From assembly GCA_964036665.1 (NCBI GenBank), contig OZ038526.1:28396001-28460000 (forward strand): DNA of 64,000 nucleotides, written 5' to 3'. The translations under genes and the position numbers were made by a program. The DNA comes from Gordius sp. MW1 (Eukaryota; Nematomorpha; Gordioida; Gordea; Gordiidae). The notes under the pieces were generated by a model. That model did no database searches, was not told the DNA's origin, and saw only the letters and a list, made by a program, of their open reading frames with translations. Of this stretch, positions 33,401-45,670 are shown one piece after another. Within the stretch, counting starts at the first letter, position 1; each line of letters opens with the position of its first letter.

Positions 33401-36400
33401 AGGAATGAATTTATGTAACTATCAGTACCCACTGAAGTGTGTATTAAAACAAACAATGTGTGAATACACTAAGGATTAAATTTTTTAAATTTTTCTATCC
33501 TATTATTACTATGAAATTAATGAAACTATAGGTCCCAGATGATATACGTAAAGCTTATCAAACTTATCGTGGTAACGATGGTGATAAACTTTGTGAAGCC
33601 CCATCTCATTACAACTCTAACAACTCTCCCCACAACGAAATGGCCAATTGTTCACATTCTTTTCCAGCACAAACCATTTTTAACAACACAACTTCCTATA
33701 CACCTGCTACTGAACATCACTTAGAGCCACGTGGAAAAGCTCTGTTACACGAGCAGGAAGAAGTATTTTATATGAAAACATTGATAATACTTTTGTTTAT
33801 TAACATTTAATTTTTAAAATCTTTAGTGCTTTTAATAAACACTGCACAAATTGAGCTTATCCTCATTGTCTTTTGCTTAAGTATAGTGCAAAATAATGAA
33901 TGCAAATTGAAAGTTTAAAATTTGACTGAACTCTACCTCACTCTCTATTACTTTCAATTTATGTTCGATTGTGTGGAGCAATTTTTTATACAGAAATGTC
34001 TTAAATTTTACTTTCAATATCAGGGCTAAAATAGTGGTTGTTTGATTGTTTATCATTTACTTAAGTTTTTAAGACCATAAGAATATGTGCAAAAGTAAAA
34101 TGTAAATAGTGTTTTGGGATTAATATATGTTTTGCTAACTTTAATAATTTTAATTTAATTGCTATGCAATTTATGGGCTCGTTTTTTGTTGTCCGTCCGT
34201 CCGTTGTCCGTCCGTTACCCTCCTATCTATTTGCATTGGGTATATTAGGTTATCGATTTTTTAAATTAATGCATGAGAAAGAGGTGCCCCACCCCTCATC
34301 TCTATCTCCCTCGCTGTGTTATTTTTTAAATTAATGCATAAGAGGTGCCCCACCCCTCATCTTTATCTCCCTCGGTGTGTTATATATAAGATTTGTTAAA
34401 TTATCTATTATATAATAAACATAGATAAAAGTTGTTTACTTTAATGCTATGCAATTTAACTAGGTATATAATAAACATAAATAAAAGTTGTTTACTTTTT
34501 AATTGCTATGCAATTTAACTAGTTTTGGGGTTAGAATCCCGGAGTTTTTTTGACTCTTATGATTGTTCTTGTTACTATCATTGATAATAAGAATTTTTGG
34601 CCGTCCGCTGGCTGCTGACCAATGAAAAAAATGACCATTGGCCAAAATGTGAATCGAAATTATTATTTTCGTTTTTTTTTACTATTATAATTGTTCCTGT
34701 TTCTACCATTGCTATTATGACTTTTTGGCCGTCCGCTGGCTGCTGACCAATGTTATATAATAAACATAAATAAAAGTTGTTTACTTTTAATTGCTATGCA
34801 ATTTAACTAGTTTTTGGGTTAGAATCCCGGAGATTTTTTGACTCTTATGATTGTTCTTGTTACTATCATTGATAATAAGACTTTTTGGCCGTCCGTTGGC
34901 TGCTGACCAATGAAAAAAATGACCATTGGCCAAAATGTGAATCCGAGTTTATTTTTTCGTTTTTTTTTGACTATTATGATTGTTCCTGTTACTACCATTG
35001 CTATTATGACTTTTTGGCCGTCCGCTGGCTCCTGACCAATGGAAAAAATGACCAATGGCCAAAATGTGAATCGAAATTATTTTTTTCGTTTTTTTTTGAC
35101 TATTATGATTGTTCCTGTTCCTACCATTGCTATTATGACTTTTTGGCCGTCCGCTGGCTGCTGACCAATGGAATAATATGACCATTGGCCAAAATGTGAT
35201 TCGAAAACTTTTTTTTCGTTTTTTTTTGACTATTATGAATTTATATCCACTTTTACCGTGTCCTGGCTGCTGACCAATGGAAAAAAATGACCATTGGCCA
35301 AAATGTGATTCGAAAATTTTTTTTTTGTTTTTAACTCATATGAATTTATATCCATTTTTACCGTGTGCTGGCTGCTGACCAATGGAAAAAAATGACCATT
35401 GGCCAAAGTGAGCATCAAAATTTTTTTTCCGTTTTTTTGGCTATCATTGACTTATAGAGTATCTGTTGGTACTGACCAATAGAGAAAAAGTGACCATTAG
35501 CCAAATTTTTGATTTTTTTAATTAAAAATTGTTCAAATTCAACAAAAAATTTCTCCCAACAATTCTGCAAATTCTTAACATTGTGTTGTTTTATAATATA
35601 ATGTTTGTTAGACCCATAATCACTAAAGGCCATAAAAACTAATGTAATACGCGACTAGATGCAAACACCAAATCTAACCCTAACCCTTGCCTATATTACA
35701 TTTTGCCTATAATGGAAAATTTGTATAAATAATTAATTAATCATTAGGCATTTAATACCCCCCTATAGGCATTCTCGCCCCTTCCCACCTTTCTCTCCCA
35801 TAAATTGCATAGCAAATATGATACATTTATACGAAGTACAGATGAGTCGTCCTCCCTTCCCTTCCCCTCTTCTTTTCCCTTTTCCCCCTTCCCACGAGGG
35901 CCGAAGCCTTGAGTTTTTATTTACATTCCTATTTAAGCATTTTAGACCGTGCTCATATAATTATACAAATGTTAATAGTAAATTTCATCAGTTTCAAAGG
36001 ATTTCATTCTACTTTAATAATCAGCATTTGGTTATGCATGTTCATGACGCCTCTAAAGTCTAAAAAATAGACGTACTTTTTTTATAGAAATCGTTAATTA
36101 CTTTATTTAACGTTTTATCGTTCGTCCACTCAGTTTATCTCCTCGCTCATGACCCTGCAAGCCCGCACGGCGACGCCCAGCCACGACGGTAAAATTGCCA
36201 CGAATCACGGTTGGCTCGGCAAGGAAGCCCCTCATCCACACTACTACAATATAACGCTACCACAACAGTCTTCGTTGCTTAATCACACAATTCCCGAATC
36301 ACCCAACCTTATATCTCGCCTCATTCATCGCTTGCAAGATCACCTCTCTCCGCCCTCCGTTAATCCTTCCAAAATGGCCACCCATACGCCCCAACATAGT

Positions 36401-39384
36401 AGTTGGTCCGACACAGGAGTTGGGGCCGATACCAATTTCTCCTTCACCATCCCACCTTTTGACTGTGACCGGGTATCGGAACCTGGCAATCTCTGCGGTC
36501 CTAGTATTTGTAATAACGGGAGCAGTAGTAGTAGGGGAAGTAGTAATATTACTAATAGTGTTAGTAGTACTACTTCTTCCCTAACCACCCTGAAATTTTC
36601 CCTCTCCAACCTCAAACTCAAAAATCTCTCGATAGCCCCGAAAAATAACTTGCCCCCCATGATGCCCACTTCTTTGTTCATCAGGCAATTCACTCCCCCC
36701 TTTCACAAAAGCGTCGGCCACCATCATCAAAGCAACGGCTTGAAACGGGGTTCCTCTGTGGATACACCATTAGTCGTTGGTAGTAATAGCGATGTTATTC
36801 TCAATTTCAAGAGCGCACCCTTCTTGACCGACCCCATTTTGCTGACACCAGTTGCCGGGGTCGAATTCGATAGGGCATCACCCACCTCTTCTCTAGCCGA
36901 TAAAAATCAAGTTATCAAAGTTCTCAGGCTCAATAACGCTGTTCAAAATCTGCCTTTCGTTACCGAAAGTACAGAAACTCTTGCTAATGGAACGTTTGAT
37001 GAAGAATTACTCCCAGCAAAAAGCTACCATGTAAAATCTCCGTCTCGTCGGTTGGAATTTATACACGATGCTTCCAAAAGCGAAAGTGAGTTTTGTGATG
37101 AGAAGGGTGAAAATTTGAAGTCGGACAGTCCCGTCTTCAATGGGACAGGTGACCCTTTTAGTAAGCAATTGGCCGAATTGCTGGATAGGCGGGAAGCAAC
37201 CTTAGCCAAGAAAGGGCTGGTTGAAATTGGTGAAAAAGGTCTTGAATTTGTGAATGAAAATCCTTTGTCTATGGCTAATAACAAAATGGGCAATGATAAA
37301 ATGTCTTCGTTTGCACCTACACTCAATGGATACACTCTTCCAAACGGAATAGGTGAAGAAACATGCAATCAAGTTCTTCCAAATAGTAAGTCTTTAAAGA
37401 AAAATTCTCTGTTAAGGCGTTTTAAATTCGAAAATGATTACTTTCGAATATCGATACGTTTGAAATGTGAATTATAAAATCGTCTGCTTTTTCTAAACGC
37501 ATATTTTATTATTTTTCTATTAATACCCTTTAATCGCAAAATAGCCATTTAATAATTATAAAGAAACGATTGTAATGGGTTTTTTATATAACACGTAAAC
37601 TCAATAAGGTTCATCCTCCTAATCAATATACTTACCTTTATATCTATGTTAGAAAATGATGAGGCGCACGGAACGAATTTCTTTAAAGACTCTTTCCCTG
37701 TAAAAGCTACTTTATACCCGCGCCACACATTCCACAAACCTTACATCGTATCATCTGAATACCTGACTATAGGAGCAGGTTCTTCCATTCCTATATTTTG
37801 CATCAAAATTTGCCCATAAATATTATTAAATTTTAAAGTTTTTTTGTTTTCTAATGATCTATAATCTATATTCCTACCCCACCTTCAATTTCAATAGACG
37901 CGATGGTTATTTTTAAAGCTTCTTTCTATGACTGTTTATCACTAAGGCTGGTGGTGAAACCTACACTAATTTCCATTTGTTTCTATATTTACATAGATCT
38001 TTATCTATCTTGCGAATTTTTATATCTTCCTCTCTTTCGTTTTCCTAGCTTACCTTTTCACAATTCAGGCACTTTTTTAACCTTCATACTTAAAATGGTA
38101 GTTTGATTTAGTCATTTGATTTAGTCGTTATGATTGTTTGTCACTTATTTAAAATTAATTAACGGAGAGTTAAAATGCTATCATTTTTATGTTTAAAAGA
38201 GGTCGTGATGAAATTTGTTATACATATGGGAGTTTTTATTGTATCTTTCAGGGTCGCACAACGAGCTGAATTTAGAAAATTTTGGGGAATGCAAGTTTGT
38301 GTCGCCCCGCCACGCCTGTCTCTTCTACGACGAAGTGAGTTTTAGCTATAATAAAAAAACACCCCCTCCCAAAATATTTGTACCAAATTAAGATTTCTAC
38401 TATTAATGTGACATTAACTATCAATACTAATAGGATTTTCTATTATATTTAGGTAAATTATATATTCAGAAGAAATTTGATCTAATTTACTGTACAGAAG
38501 GATATATTTTTTCAATGTTAGGTATTTTCAGAAATTGTAGAAACGCCATCATTAAATTAGCTTTGAATGAAAAATCTTTGGAATACATGATGGCTTTTGT
38601 GTACTCTAATTTTTATAATTTCTTGTATAAAATTGTTACGACTTGGTTAAATGGATGTATTTTCGCGTAGATTAGAATATTCGTTAAAAAGTTAATCGAA
38701 TATTTTTTTTGTTTCGTGTATGTTGTTGCAGCGGTTTACAGTAATTTTCTTCATAAATTTCTATAGAACTTGTAGTTTTCCATATATACAGTATTAATTT
38801 ATTAATACAAACTCGTTCAAATAACTACTAATAAATTAATACGAAGAGAGGACTCGCATTACGACGGCTGGTAACCGCGAATCAAATAATAATAACATGC
38901 TAATTAATATGCCATCTAGCACAATTTATAAATTAGAGACTAATTTGGCTAAATTTATCCTTATTTAATTCATTAGACCCAAAAATCGTTTTAAAGCCTT
39001 ATTAATGCCTATTTTAACAGCCATTTTCGTCCTTTGTCCTTCCATTTCACACTTTGTAAATATAATCTTTTTGGCTTCGATTTCCAGGAGACCGGGGAAT
39101 GGGACGTTATAAACCAAAGTTTCTACGGGACGACCATCATAAGACCAACCGGCTCGATACCACGTGTTATCACTAACGGGCCCATTGAAATGTCATCAAC
39201 TTACAAAACGCCCCAATGCATGTGTTGCCACTCTCCGCCGTTAGCAAAGAGCTATGAAGGACCGGAATGTAAAATGCTGATTTTCAATTCTGCCAAAGTC
39301 CAAACCAACGATATACTCAAATTTGGTTGCATCCAATTCACCTTTACCCCCTCCCCCAATCAGAATGATAATGGGCACAGTTGA
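30415..39384 (+). CDS. PHF12: PHD finger protein 12 (Pf1)-like chromatin protein, 12 exons
   Basis: Exons: 30415-30486, 30534-30718, 30756-30825, 30861-31110, 31215-31427, 31485-31803, 31877-32009, 32683-32871, 33532-33762, 36134-37385, 38252-38334, 39088-39384. All introns are GT-AG and phases agree, giving 1098 codons with stop (human PHF12 is about 1000 aa). Seen: N-terminal [13 protein letters not shown]1 (EYCDSC...CKSQ, residues about 57-108); a conserved NPSEFKLP segment; PHD2 ([10 protein letters not shown]...WMCPNH, about 355-405) followed by HRRHPPFR; a long Ser/Asn-rich exon 10; and a C-terminal FHA-like part ([11 protein letters not shown]). This order is diagnostic of PHF12, the SIN3/HDAC-associated (Rpd3S-like) repressor acting in the nucleus on H3-tail-marked chromatin. 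The FHA N-terminal strand is not evident, so a small exon in the 37386-38251 intron could be missed. Exon 9 to 10 joins at [11 protein letters not shown], which aligns well with the family. Confidence 0.9.
32101..32460 (-). pseudogene. Retroelement pol C-terminal fragment in PHF12 intron 7
   Basis: Read on the - strand the frame gives [20 protein letters not shown], then [18 protein letters not shown], then [14 protein letters not shown]. This pattern (a Tyr-Lys-x-Leu helix, then a hydrophobic strand, then a short helix ending in GR) is familiar from the C-terminal end of many retroelement polyproteins in invertebrates. No RT core is present. It has no splice relation to PHF12 and opposite orientation. 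Assignment to a clade is not possible. Confidence 0.5.
32938..33135 (+). mobile_element. MITE in PHF12 intron 8, 198 bp
   Basis: Inverted ends AGTGTTGTAAAAACGGCTG and CAGCCATTTTACAACACT continue inward with GTTTGGTCGACC/GGTCGACCAAAC. The flanks AAGTTTGTT (32929-32937) and AAGTTTATT (33136-33144) match 8 of 9, suggesting a 9-bp (Mutator-like) duplication. Non-coding. Confidence 0.75.
34155..35923 (+). repeat. Composite repeat, copy 2, inside PHF12 intron 9
   Basis: Nearly identical to 3785-5502 and in the same orientation, including the CCGTCCGTCCG start, both tandem arrays, the CTAACCCTAACCC word (about 35676-35688) and the C-rich tail. The unit count differs: this copy has an extra TTTATATCCA-type unit at about 35285-35345 and fewer GCTATGCAATTTAAC units. 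The insertion accounts for most of the 2371-nt intron. Confidence 0.85.
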
Positions 39385-41742
39385 TGAAAGCGTTTAATTT
39401 CAAAGAGCGTTCATACACATTTACATACAAAAATATATATATACTCAGGCTAGTTTTATGCCGGTCAATTAGAAAATTGAGTACCCCCCTCCCCTTTGCT
39501 TGTTTTAATTGTAGCAAAAACCAAAGAATTAAAATGAATCATAGTAAATGGATCCTCGAAACTGATGTGCCAAACAGATTAGATTCCGTACATGTATATT
39601 GGTTGGAATTATATAAGACATAACTGGCATTACTTTCATATAGATTCCTATTATATGCTATAATAATATTGTATATATATAAACCTTATACTACCTTAGT
39701 TAACATCCTCACAACCCCCCCCCCCCTTCCTGTACTATTTTACCATTACTATATAGGTAGAGTTAGCTACATTTGTAAATTTTTGATTTTTCCTACGATT
39801 ATTTATTTATATAGCATCATTATACATCATATTTATAATTATATTTTATACTATGTATCGAATGAAAGAGCATTTGTTAAAGAAGGGAATATTTTAAATT
39901 ATTTTACTAGACATGGATCGGCAATTGCAAATTTTTTTAATCATATAGCTTATTTTTTTAACTAATAGAGGTTTATTTCCAAATTATTGTGAATAATTTA
40001 TTAGATTGATAAGCTGGCATAGAGCCATGAATTAAAATTGTATCAAATTTTACAATTTCCATGGTGATTGATGTCAAAAAAATTATTTGGGATCGTGTGT
40101 TATTGAAGTAATATATTTTGATATTTGTTTAAGGAATTGGCTGCCCTCGGGACCTAAATTACCGAGGGTCGTGGCCCTGGCCACTACTGCATCAAAAATG
40201 ATATTGCTAAGGTATTTGTATTTTTCCACTTTCTTTCATAGTAATTCTTTATTATAATCACATGATGATATTAATTGCTATGCAATTTATGTTTCATATT
40301 ACATCAATAGGTCTAAACTAAGCTTACTTTGGACATGAGAGCTTCTACTATGTTTTCTATTGTTAAACTTTTATTGGTCACTCCAATCTAATTTGGCACC
40401 ACGAATTTAGTTTCTTAGGTTAGCATTTAACACTAACAAGAGGAAATGTATTTAATTTAAAATTTATGAAACTTTTAAAATGTAATTAAATATCGTTCTA
40501 TATTATTGTTTTAATTTATTATTGGGTTAATAAATACAATAAACGCATATAAAATATTGGTTTATATCACCAAAGGTTTAAGGGGTCTGCTCGGTTTTAT
40601 GAGCCAGCCCGACCCGAAGCCTAAGTCCGACGCGAAAAAACCTTAAAATTTTTTTAATTGTTTTAAAAATAATGCGTTCACTATCAAACTCCATCCCCTC
40701 CTCTTTAAATAATCATTTTTTGTACAAGGTCCCAATTTATTTCTTTAGGGTAGCTATTGGAATTTCATAGAATTACTTAACTTATCTTTCTGCAAATAAA
40801 TCAATTAAAATTACACATTGAAAACTATTTAAAAACTTTTTTAATATAGAGTAGTCTTTTATGGGCGAATGATATCTTTTTTACCATTTTTTATTTATAA
40901 AATTAACCATATTACGTTTGTATGTGTATAGATAATAATTTAATATTTTTTTGAATTTAAGTTGCAAAAATATGTAGCATTGATGAAGTAAAATAAAAGG
41001 CTATTTTATCCAGTCTCTGATGACTATCCCGAGTATTTGTAAAATTTCTACGATTTTTGTTTTTTTGTAATCAATGTGTAAATATTAATCTTTCTCAAAT
41101 AAATTTCTTATAGTAGGAACAGACCATAAAAATAGAATCAGACACAAAAACATAATAACTTTCTAGTATTTTTAAACGTGAATAAATATATAAAACTATT
41201 TTAGCTCCGGTCTACACTATCTTATTTTTTGAAAGTAATATCTAATGAAAAATGAATTTATTATTAGGCATCTTTAAATTTGTAATTCATTGAATATTAT
41301 TTGGGTTTTCACCTAGCATTATCAACATAGGTTATATGTAATACAATTAAAAATCTTGTCAATGAGTATACATATATAACTTCATTCTTTTTACCAATCC
41401 AAGATAATTTTTCGGATGAATTTTTAAATTTTTTGGATGAATTTTTCAATTTAAAATAAACAAATTAGACGCCTAACTTAAAAGCAGACGATAATTGATT
41501 TAACTTTGGTCTTTCTACTGAAAACCACATCGTAGCATAAACTTTCATAACCTCAGGTAATATTTTCTAACAAAATGTTGATTTAAATTGCCTAAGTTTG
41601 TTTTTACTTTTTGTACAAAACCAGCTCTAAAGCAAGTCATTTGAATAATCTCACACAATCATGGACAGAATCTAAATTGGATGATTTGAATACTGAGAGA
41701 GTGGTTAAGTGAAAGAACAAATTTTACAAATACTTTTCTACT
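39385..41742. other. Intergenic region between PHF12 and CPEB
   Basis: AT-rich and mostly unique. It has a C run at about 39714-39726, the isolated word TTAATTGCTATGCAATTTAT at about 40271-40290 (a relic of the composite repeat), and a short GC-rich hAT-like fragment at 40575-40640. No coding frame with a recognised domain. The frames at 39381-39623 and 39669-39965 are not supported. Confidence 0.5.
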
Positions 41743-44571
41743 ATGGTAAGAGTTGCAGTAGTCTGTTTTAATTTTTAGGCTTCATCATCTTGTGGCGTTA
41801 AATTGAACGGGGATAAGGAATTAATGGCAACCCATAAGAAATGTGGGAATCAATCGCAATCCTTAAGTGACTTGACTGCAGTTTCAAATGCCGAACTTTT
41901 TAAACGCATTAATGCGTTACTTGGCAATACTTTGGAAACGAACAATCGTGAAAAAGGTAAATTTTGAGTGCAATTAATTTGAAATAAATTTAGATAAATA
42001 TCCATCAGATGCTACCTTATCCTCTTTTCCTAGGCATAATGCCGAAAATGAGGGCAAAAATGAAAAGAAGAATCATAACTTGAACGACAATATATTTTCA
42101 TCCGAAGGATTATTACAAAATAGTGCATTCTTTAGCAATTTACAAGGTTTACTTCCTTTAAATTAATTTAGTTCCATAAATGGGAAATCATGCATATATC
42201 TCTTTTCTAGGCTTGGCCTTACTTAATCAAATATCAGCTCTGTGTCACCAAAACAATGATCCGGCGTCAACCCCACACGAAAATGGCAAATATCATGACG
42301 TTATGAATCAGACTAACGGCGGTTTTAGGGGCAAAAATGTGCCTTTGGATAGCTTTTTCTGCAAGAACAACGAAGACGCCAACGAACAAATGAAACGTTT
42401 AATGAACGTGTGTGGCAAAGAGTACCAACAATACGGGCGTCCTATTTTGGGTTCACACTTTCAGCCGCAACACGGCCAGGCTCGAGATTTTGAATTTATC
42501 GCTGGACTGAACAAGGAAGCACAGCAGCCCAAAAGTTTTGTTTCTTCTTCTCCCATTCACTCAAGCAAACACAACTCGGCGCACAATACCGACTTTAGCG
42601 TTAACAACTACGAAAAGGATGATTCTAGTTTTTTGAGTAGCGGTAGTTTCGCTTCTGACAACGATCTCTGCGCCATATTGGTACATCCATACTTTCATAC
42701 ATTGATGATTTCATATGTTAATATCGATGACGCTATGAGCACGCCTTCTTAACAACTTTGTTTTATCTTATTATCGAACTTTAATAATAAAGTGACTATC
42801 TAACGATAAAAATATTTTTTTTCATCGGGAAACACAAATTTGTCGTATGCTATTAAGTTGTTAATGAAAGTTTGTGCGTACTACTTATTAATTTTTTGCT
42901 CGCAATTTCAAGAACAACATGTCGTTGAAATCGTCTTCATTCTCTAACTGGTCCTCGCTCAGCGGCGCTAGTGGGGATGGGTGCAATGGCAGAAATCGGG
43001 CGATTGGTTTGGAAAGCAATTTATGCGATAACATGGAGCTACGATACGCTCCCAACCCATCTAACAAGAAATTGGCATTTTTGAATTCCTTTTTCGCCTC
43101 TACAACTAACGACCCTTACTCCATTGAACGAGCGGCTAAATTATACCGCAACGCAGCAGGTTGTATTTCGCCTTAGTTTTGAGATAAGATTTGTTGTCTA
43201 GGATAGATTCTTAATACTAATATCATCTTTAAAAAAACGTTTAGCTATTTGCGATGCCACTTATACATGGAGCGGGCAGTTACCGCCTAGGATTTATCGA
43301 AACCCGATTTATTCTTGCAAAATATTTTTGGGTGGCGTACCCTGGGACATTACCGAAATGGGTCTAATTAATTGCTTTAAGCTCTTTGGCAACGTTCGCA
43401 TCGAATGGCCCGGAAAAGACACTTGCCACCCGAGATACCCTCCTAAAGGTTCGAATTTTTATTTTTTTGATTGCGGTCATTTTTTTAGGTTACGTTTACA
43501 TTTTATTCGATTCGGACAAATCTGTTCGGGCCCTACTACAATCTTGCACTCACGACTTTTCCAACGGTGGAGATTGGTACTTTAAAATTTCGAGCAAAAG
43601 GATGCGCTGCAAAGAAGTTAAACAACACATTTAATAGAAATTTTTGGTGACGAGAATTCAATACATTATGTTTCTATTCCCTATTTCCTTTTAGGTTCAA
43701 GTTATACCTTGGGTGATAAGTGACAGCAATTTTGTCAGGCAGCCATCACAACGCCTCGACCCGTGCAAGACCGTATTTGTGGGCGCCCTTCATGGTCTCC
43801 TCAATGCTGAGGGCTTGGCTCAAATCATAAACGATCTATTTGGGGGCGTAGTTTATGCCGGAGTAGACACTGACAAATACAAATATCCGATAGGTAAACT
43901 AACTTTTTGCCTTGTTGTTTAAAATTGTAAAGCATAAAATAGTAATCCTGTTGTTAGGCTAACGGCTAAAATGAATAGTACCTTTTTTATATAATAAAGT
44001 TTTAGTCTATAAAAAGCCCATGTTTTTGCTAATATTTTCCATTGTGTAAGATCAACTTGTGTACCATTTTGACAAGTTGGAATATGATGAATTCTGAAAT
44101 CCTGCACATAAGAGTTACATAAGGCCTTAAACATGTAAGCAAATTTGATAAATCTTATTCTAATACAATATTATAATTTTATATCTTAGGATCAGGAAGA
44201 GTTACTTTTAACAACCACAAGAGTTACATGAAGGCAGTGAGCGCAGCGTTTGTGGAAATTAAGACGCCAAAATTTGTTAAGAGGGTAGTTATTTAAATGC
44301 CTTAAATTTTAGCTTTAATGTTATTTAGGTGCAAATCGATCCTTATCTGGAAGATGCCATATGTAGCATTTGTTCGGTTCAACCTGGACCCTACTTTTGC
44401 CGCGAGATGGTTTGTTTCAAATATTTTTGCAAAACTTGTTGGTACCGACTACATACCATAGAGGCGTTAAAAACCCACAAACCACTCATGCGCAACAGCA
44501 AAAAGGGTGAAGTTGCTTATACTTGTGAATTTATATTTTTTAGAAATCTAGATGAAGCCCTAAATGCTTGA
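41743..44571 (+). CDS. CPEB1: CPEB1/Orb-type cytoplasmic polyadenylation element-binding protein, 10 exons
   Basis: Exons: 41743-41745, 41779-41956, 42009-42146, 42211-42680, 42913-43159, 43245-43448, 43489-43616, 43695-43893, 44190-44284, 44329-44571; phases agree, 634 aa. The first coding exon is only the ATG, before a 33-nt intron; an in-frame TGA lies upstream, fixing the start. Seen: N-terminal [15 protein letters not shown] (conserved in vertebrate CPEB1); a low-complexity middle; TWSGQLPPR then RRM1 with [13 protein letters not shown] and [10 protein letters not shown] (about residues 335-430); RRM2 with [10 protein letters not shown]-type [18 protein letters not shown] and SGRVTFNN (about 465-560); and the ZZ-type zinc domain (ICSICS...[10 protein letters not shown], about 560-610) ending PLMRN. 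It binds UUUUUAU elements in 3' UTRs to control polyadenylation and translation in germ cells and neurons. Family CPEB1/Orb rather than CPEB2-4, because of WSGQLPPR and the N-terminal motif. Confidence 0.94.
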
Positions 44572-45204
44572 AAAGGGAAGTAGAAAGCTATTTGTTTTAT
44601 CGTTAATTACATTTTTACCACCCCCTTTCATTATTTTTTACTATTTTTAAGTTAAATTGAATGTTTCGTATTGACTAACATTAAATATTTCAAAGATGTT
44701 GCCACGTTACTTTTATAAAGGACTTTACTAATCGATCGAAAAATTTTAAAGGCACACACACCAATTCAAGACACTATGTTTACATCCATTAACCCCGTGT
44801 TTAAATTTTTAAATAAGTTACGCTTTTTACTGTTAATTTTTATATTACTATTTCGCAAACGGATGCATCGTTGCTGGATTAACATTTTTACGGACTTATC
44901 TTCAGCTCATTTCTTGCCCTGCTATTAAATTTATTAACATCATTTGACCGCCTTTTAAGATTCAATCTACCCCTGTACCAATTCATAAGATTATGCTATT
45001 ACTAACCCACATTTTTAAGAGTTGAAAAATTTTCATATAAACTTTTTTACTGATATGATGTTTGCATTGCGTATATATAAATGTATAAACTTCCTATGTT
45101 TATTGCCCCCTTTCCAGTTATTATTATCTTGAGTTGTTCGAATTTTTAATTATTACTAAATGCACCCGTTTATAAATTTTTATATGTTTTGATGCGTTAA
45201 ATAA
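44572..45204 (+). promoter_or_regulatory. Probable CPEB 3' UTR with CPE-like motif and poly(A) signal
   Basis: AATAAA at 45199-45204 is the first well-placed hexamer downstream of the stop. TTTTTAT at 45177-45183, about 15 bases upstream, fits a consensus cytoplasmic polyadenylation element. In an AT-rich UTR such a word can arise by chance. Confidence 0.45.
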
Positions 45205-45670
45205 AGTTTGACTTTCTCAAAACTAGGTCTATGTTAGCACACACTTTGTTCGCTCTTGTTGCCAACACAAAATTTGGTTTGCACATTAATGCTGTTTAAA
45301 TGGCAGAAATGTTACATCCTAATAAGATGAATTTTTTAATATTTATTTTCTGTTAAAATAATTAGTAGCAAAGTTATATGAAAGCATAAAAAATTATTGT
45401 ACTTATGTAGACTCCCTTTTCTGCCCTACCATAATATACATAAGGAGGCACACATAGGCCCCCCCCTCCCTTAATAAAAAAATTTGTTAAAATTTATTCA
45501 AATTATGGCTAAATTTTCAAATAATAATCATATTGCCTCTCCCTAAATCATTATCGCCCCCACCTCTAATTCCAATACTAGCTACGCTCATGAGAGGACA
45601 TTTTTAAGGTTGGTTGATTTATCACAACATCTGATTGATAACTTCATTAAAATTTGCGTAAATTTCGAAA
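45205..45670. other. Spacer between CPEB and SORD with a MITE fragment
   Basis: 45440-45595 resembles the GCGTAGC-type MITE (C run after ACATAGG; right side ACTAGCTACGCTCATGA). The SORD promoter must lie in or near this stretch, but no element stands out. Confidence 0.5.

Noticed and set aside
33763-33808. PHF12 ending at the TAA read through from exon 9
   Set aside because: A good donor at 33763 and the family-like continuation FISSLMTLQ in exon 10 support splicing; the read-through is short and A/T-rich.
36340-36693. Antisense frame opposite PHF12 exon 10
   Set aside because: Shadow of the Ser/Asn-rich sense coding sequence.
42034-42146. CPEB exon 3 starting at the acceptor after CCTAG (42033)
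   Set aside because: Joined to exon 2 it is out of frame and meets a stop; the acceptor at 42007-42008 keeps the frame open through the exon.
42180-42210. Translation start at ATG 42180
   Set aside because: It lies in an intron upstream of the acceptor at 42209-42210; the frame continues from exon 3.
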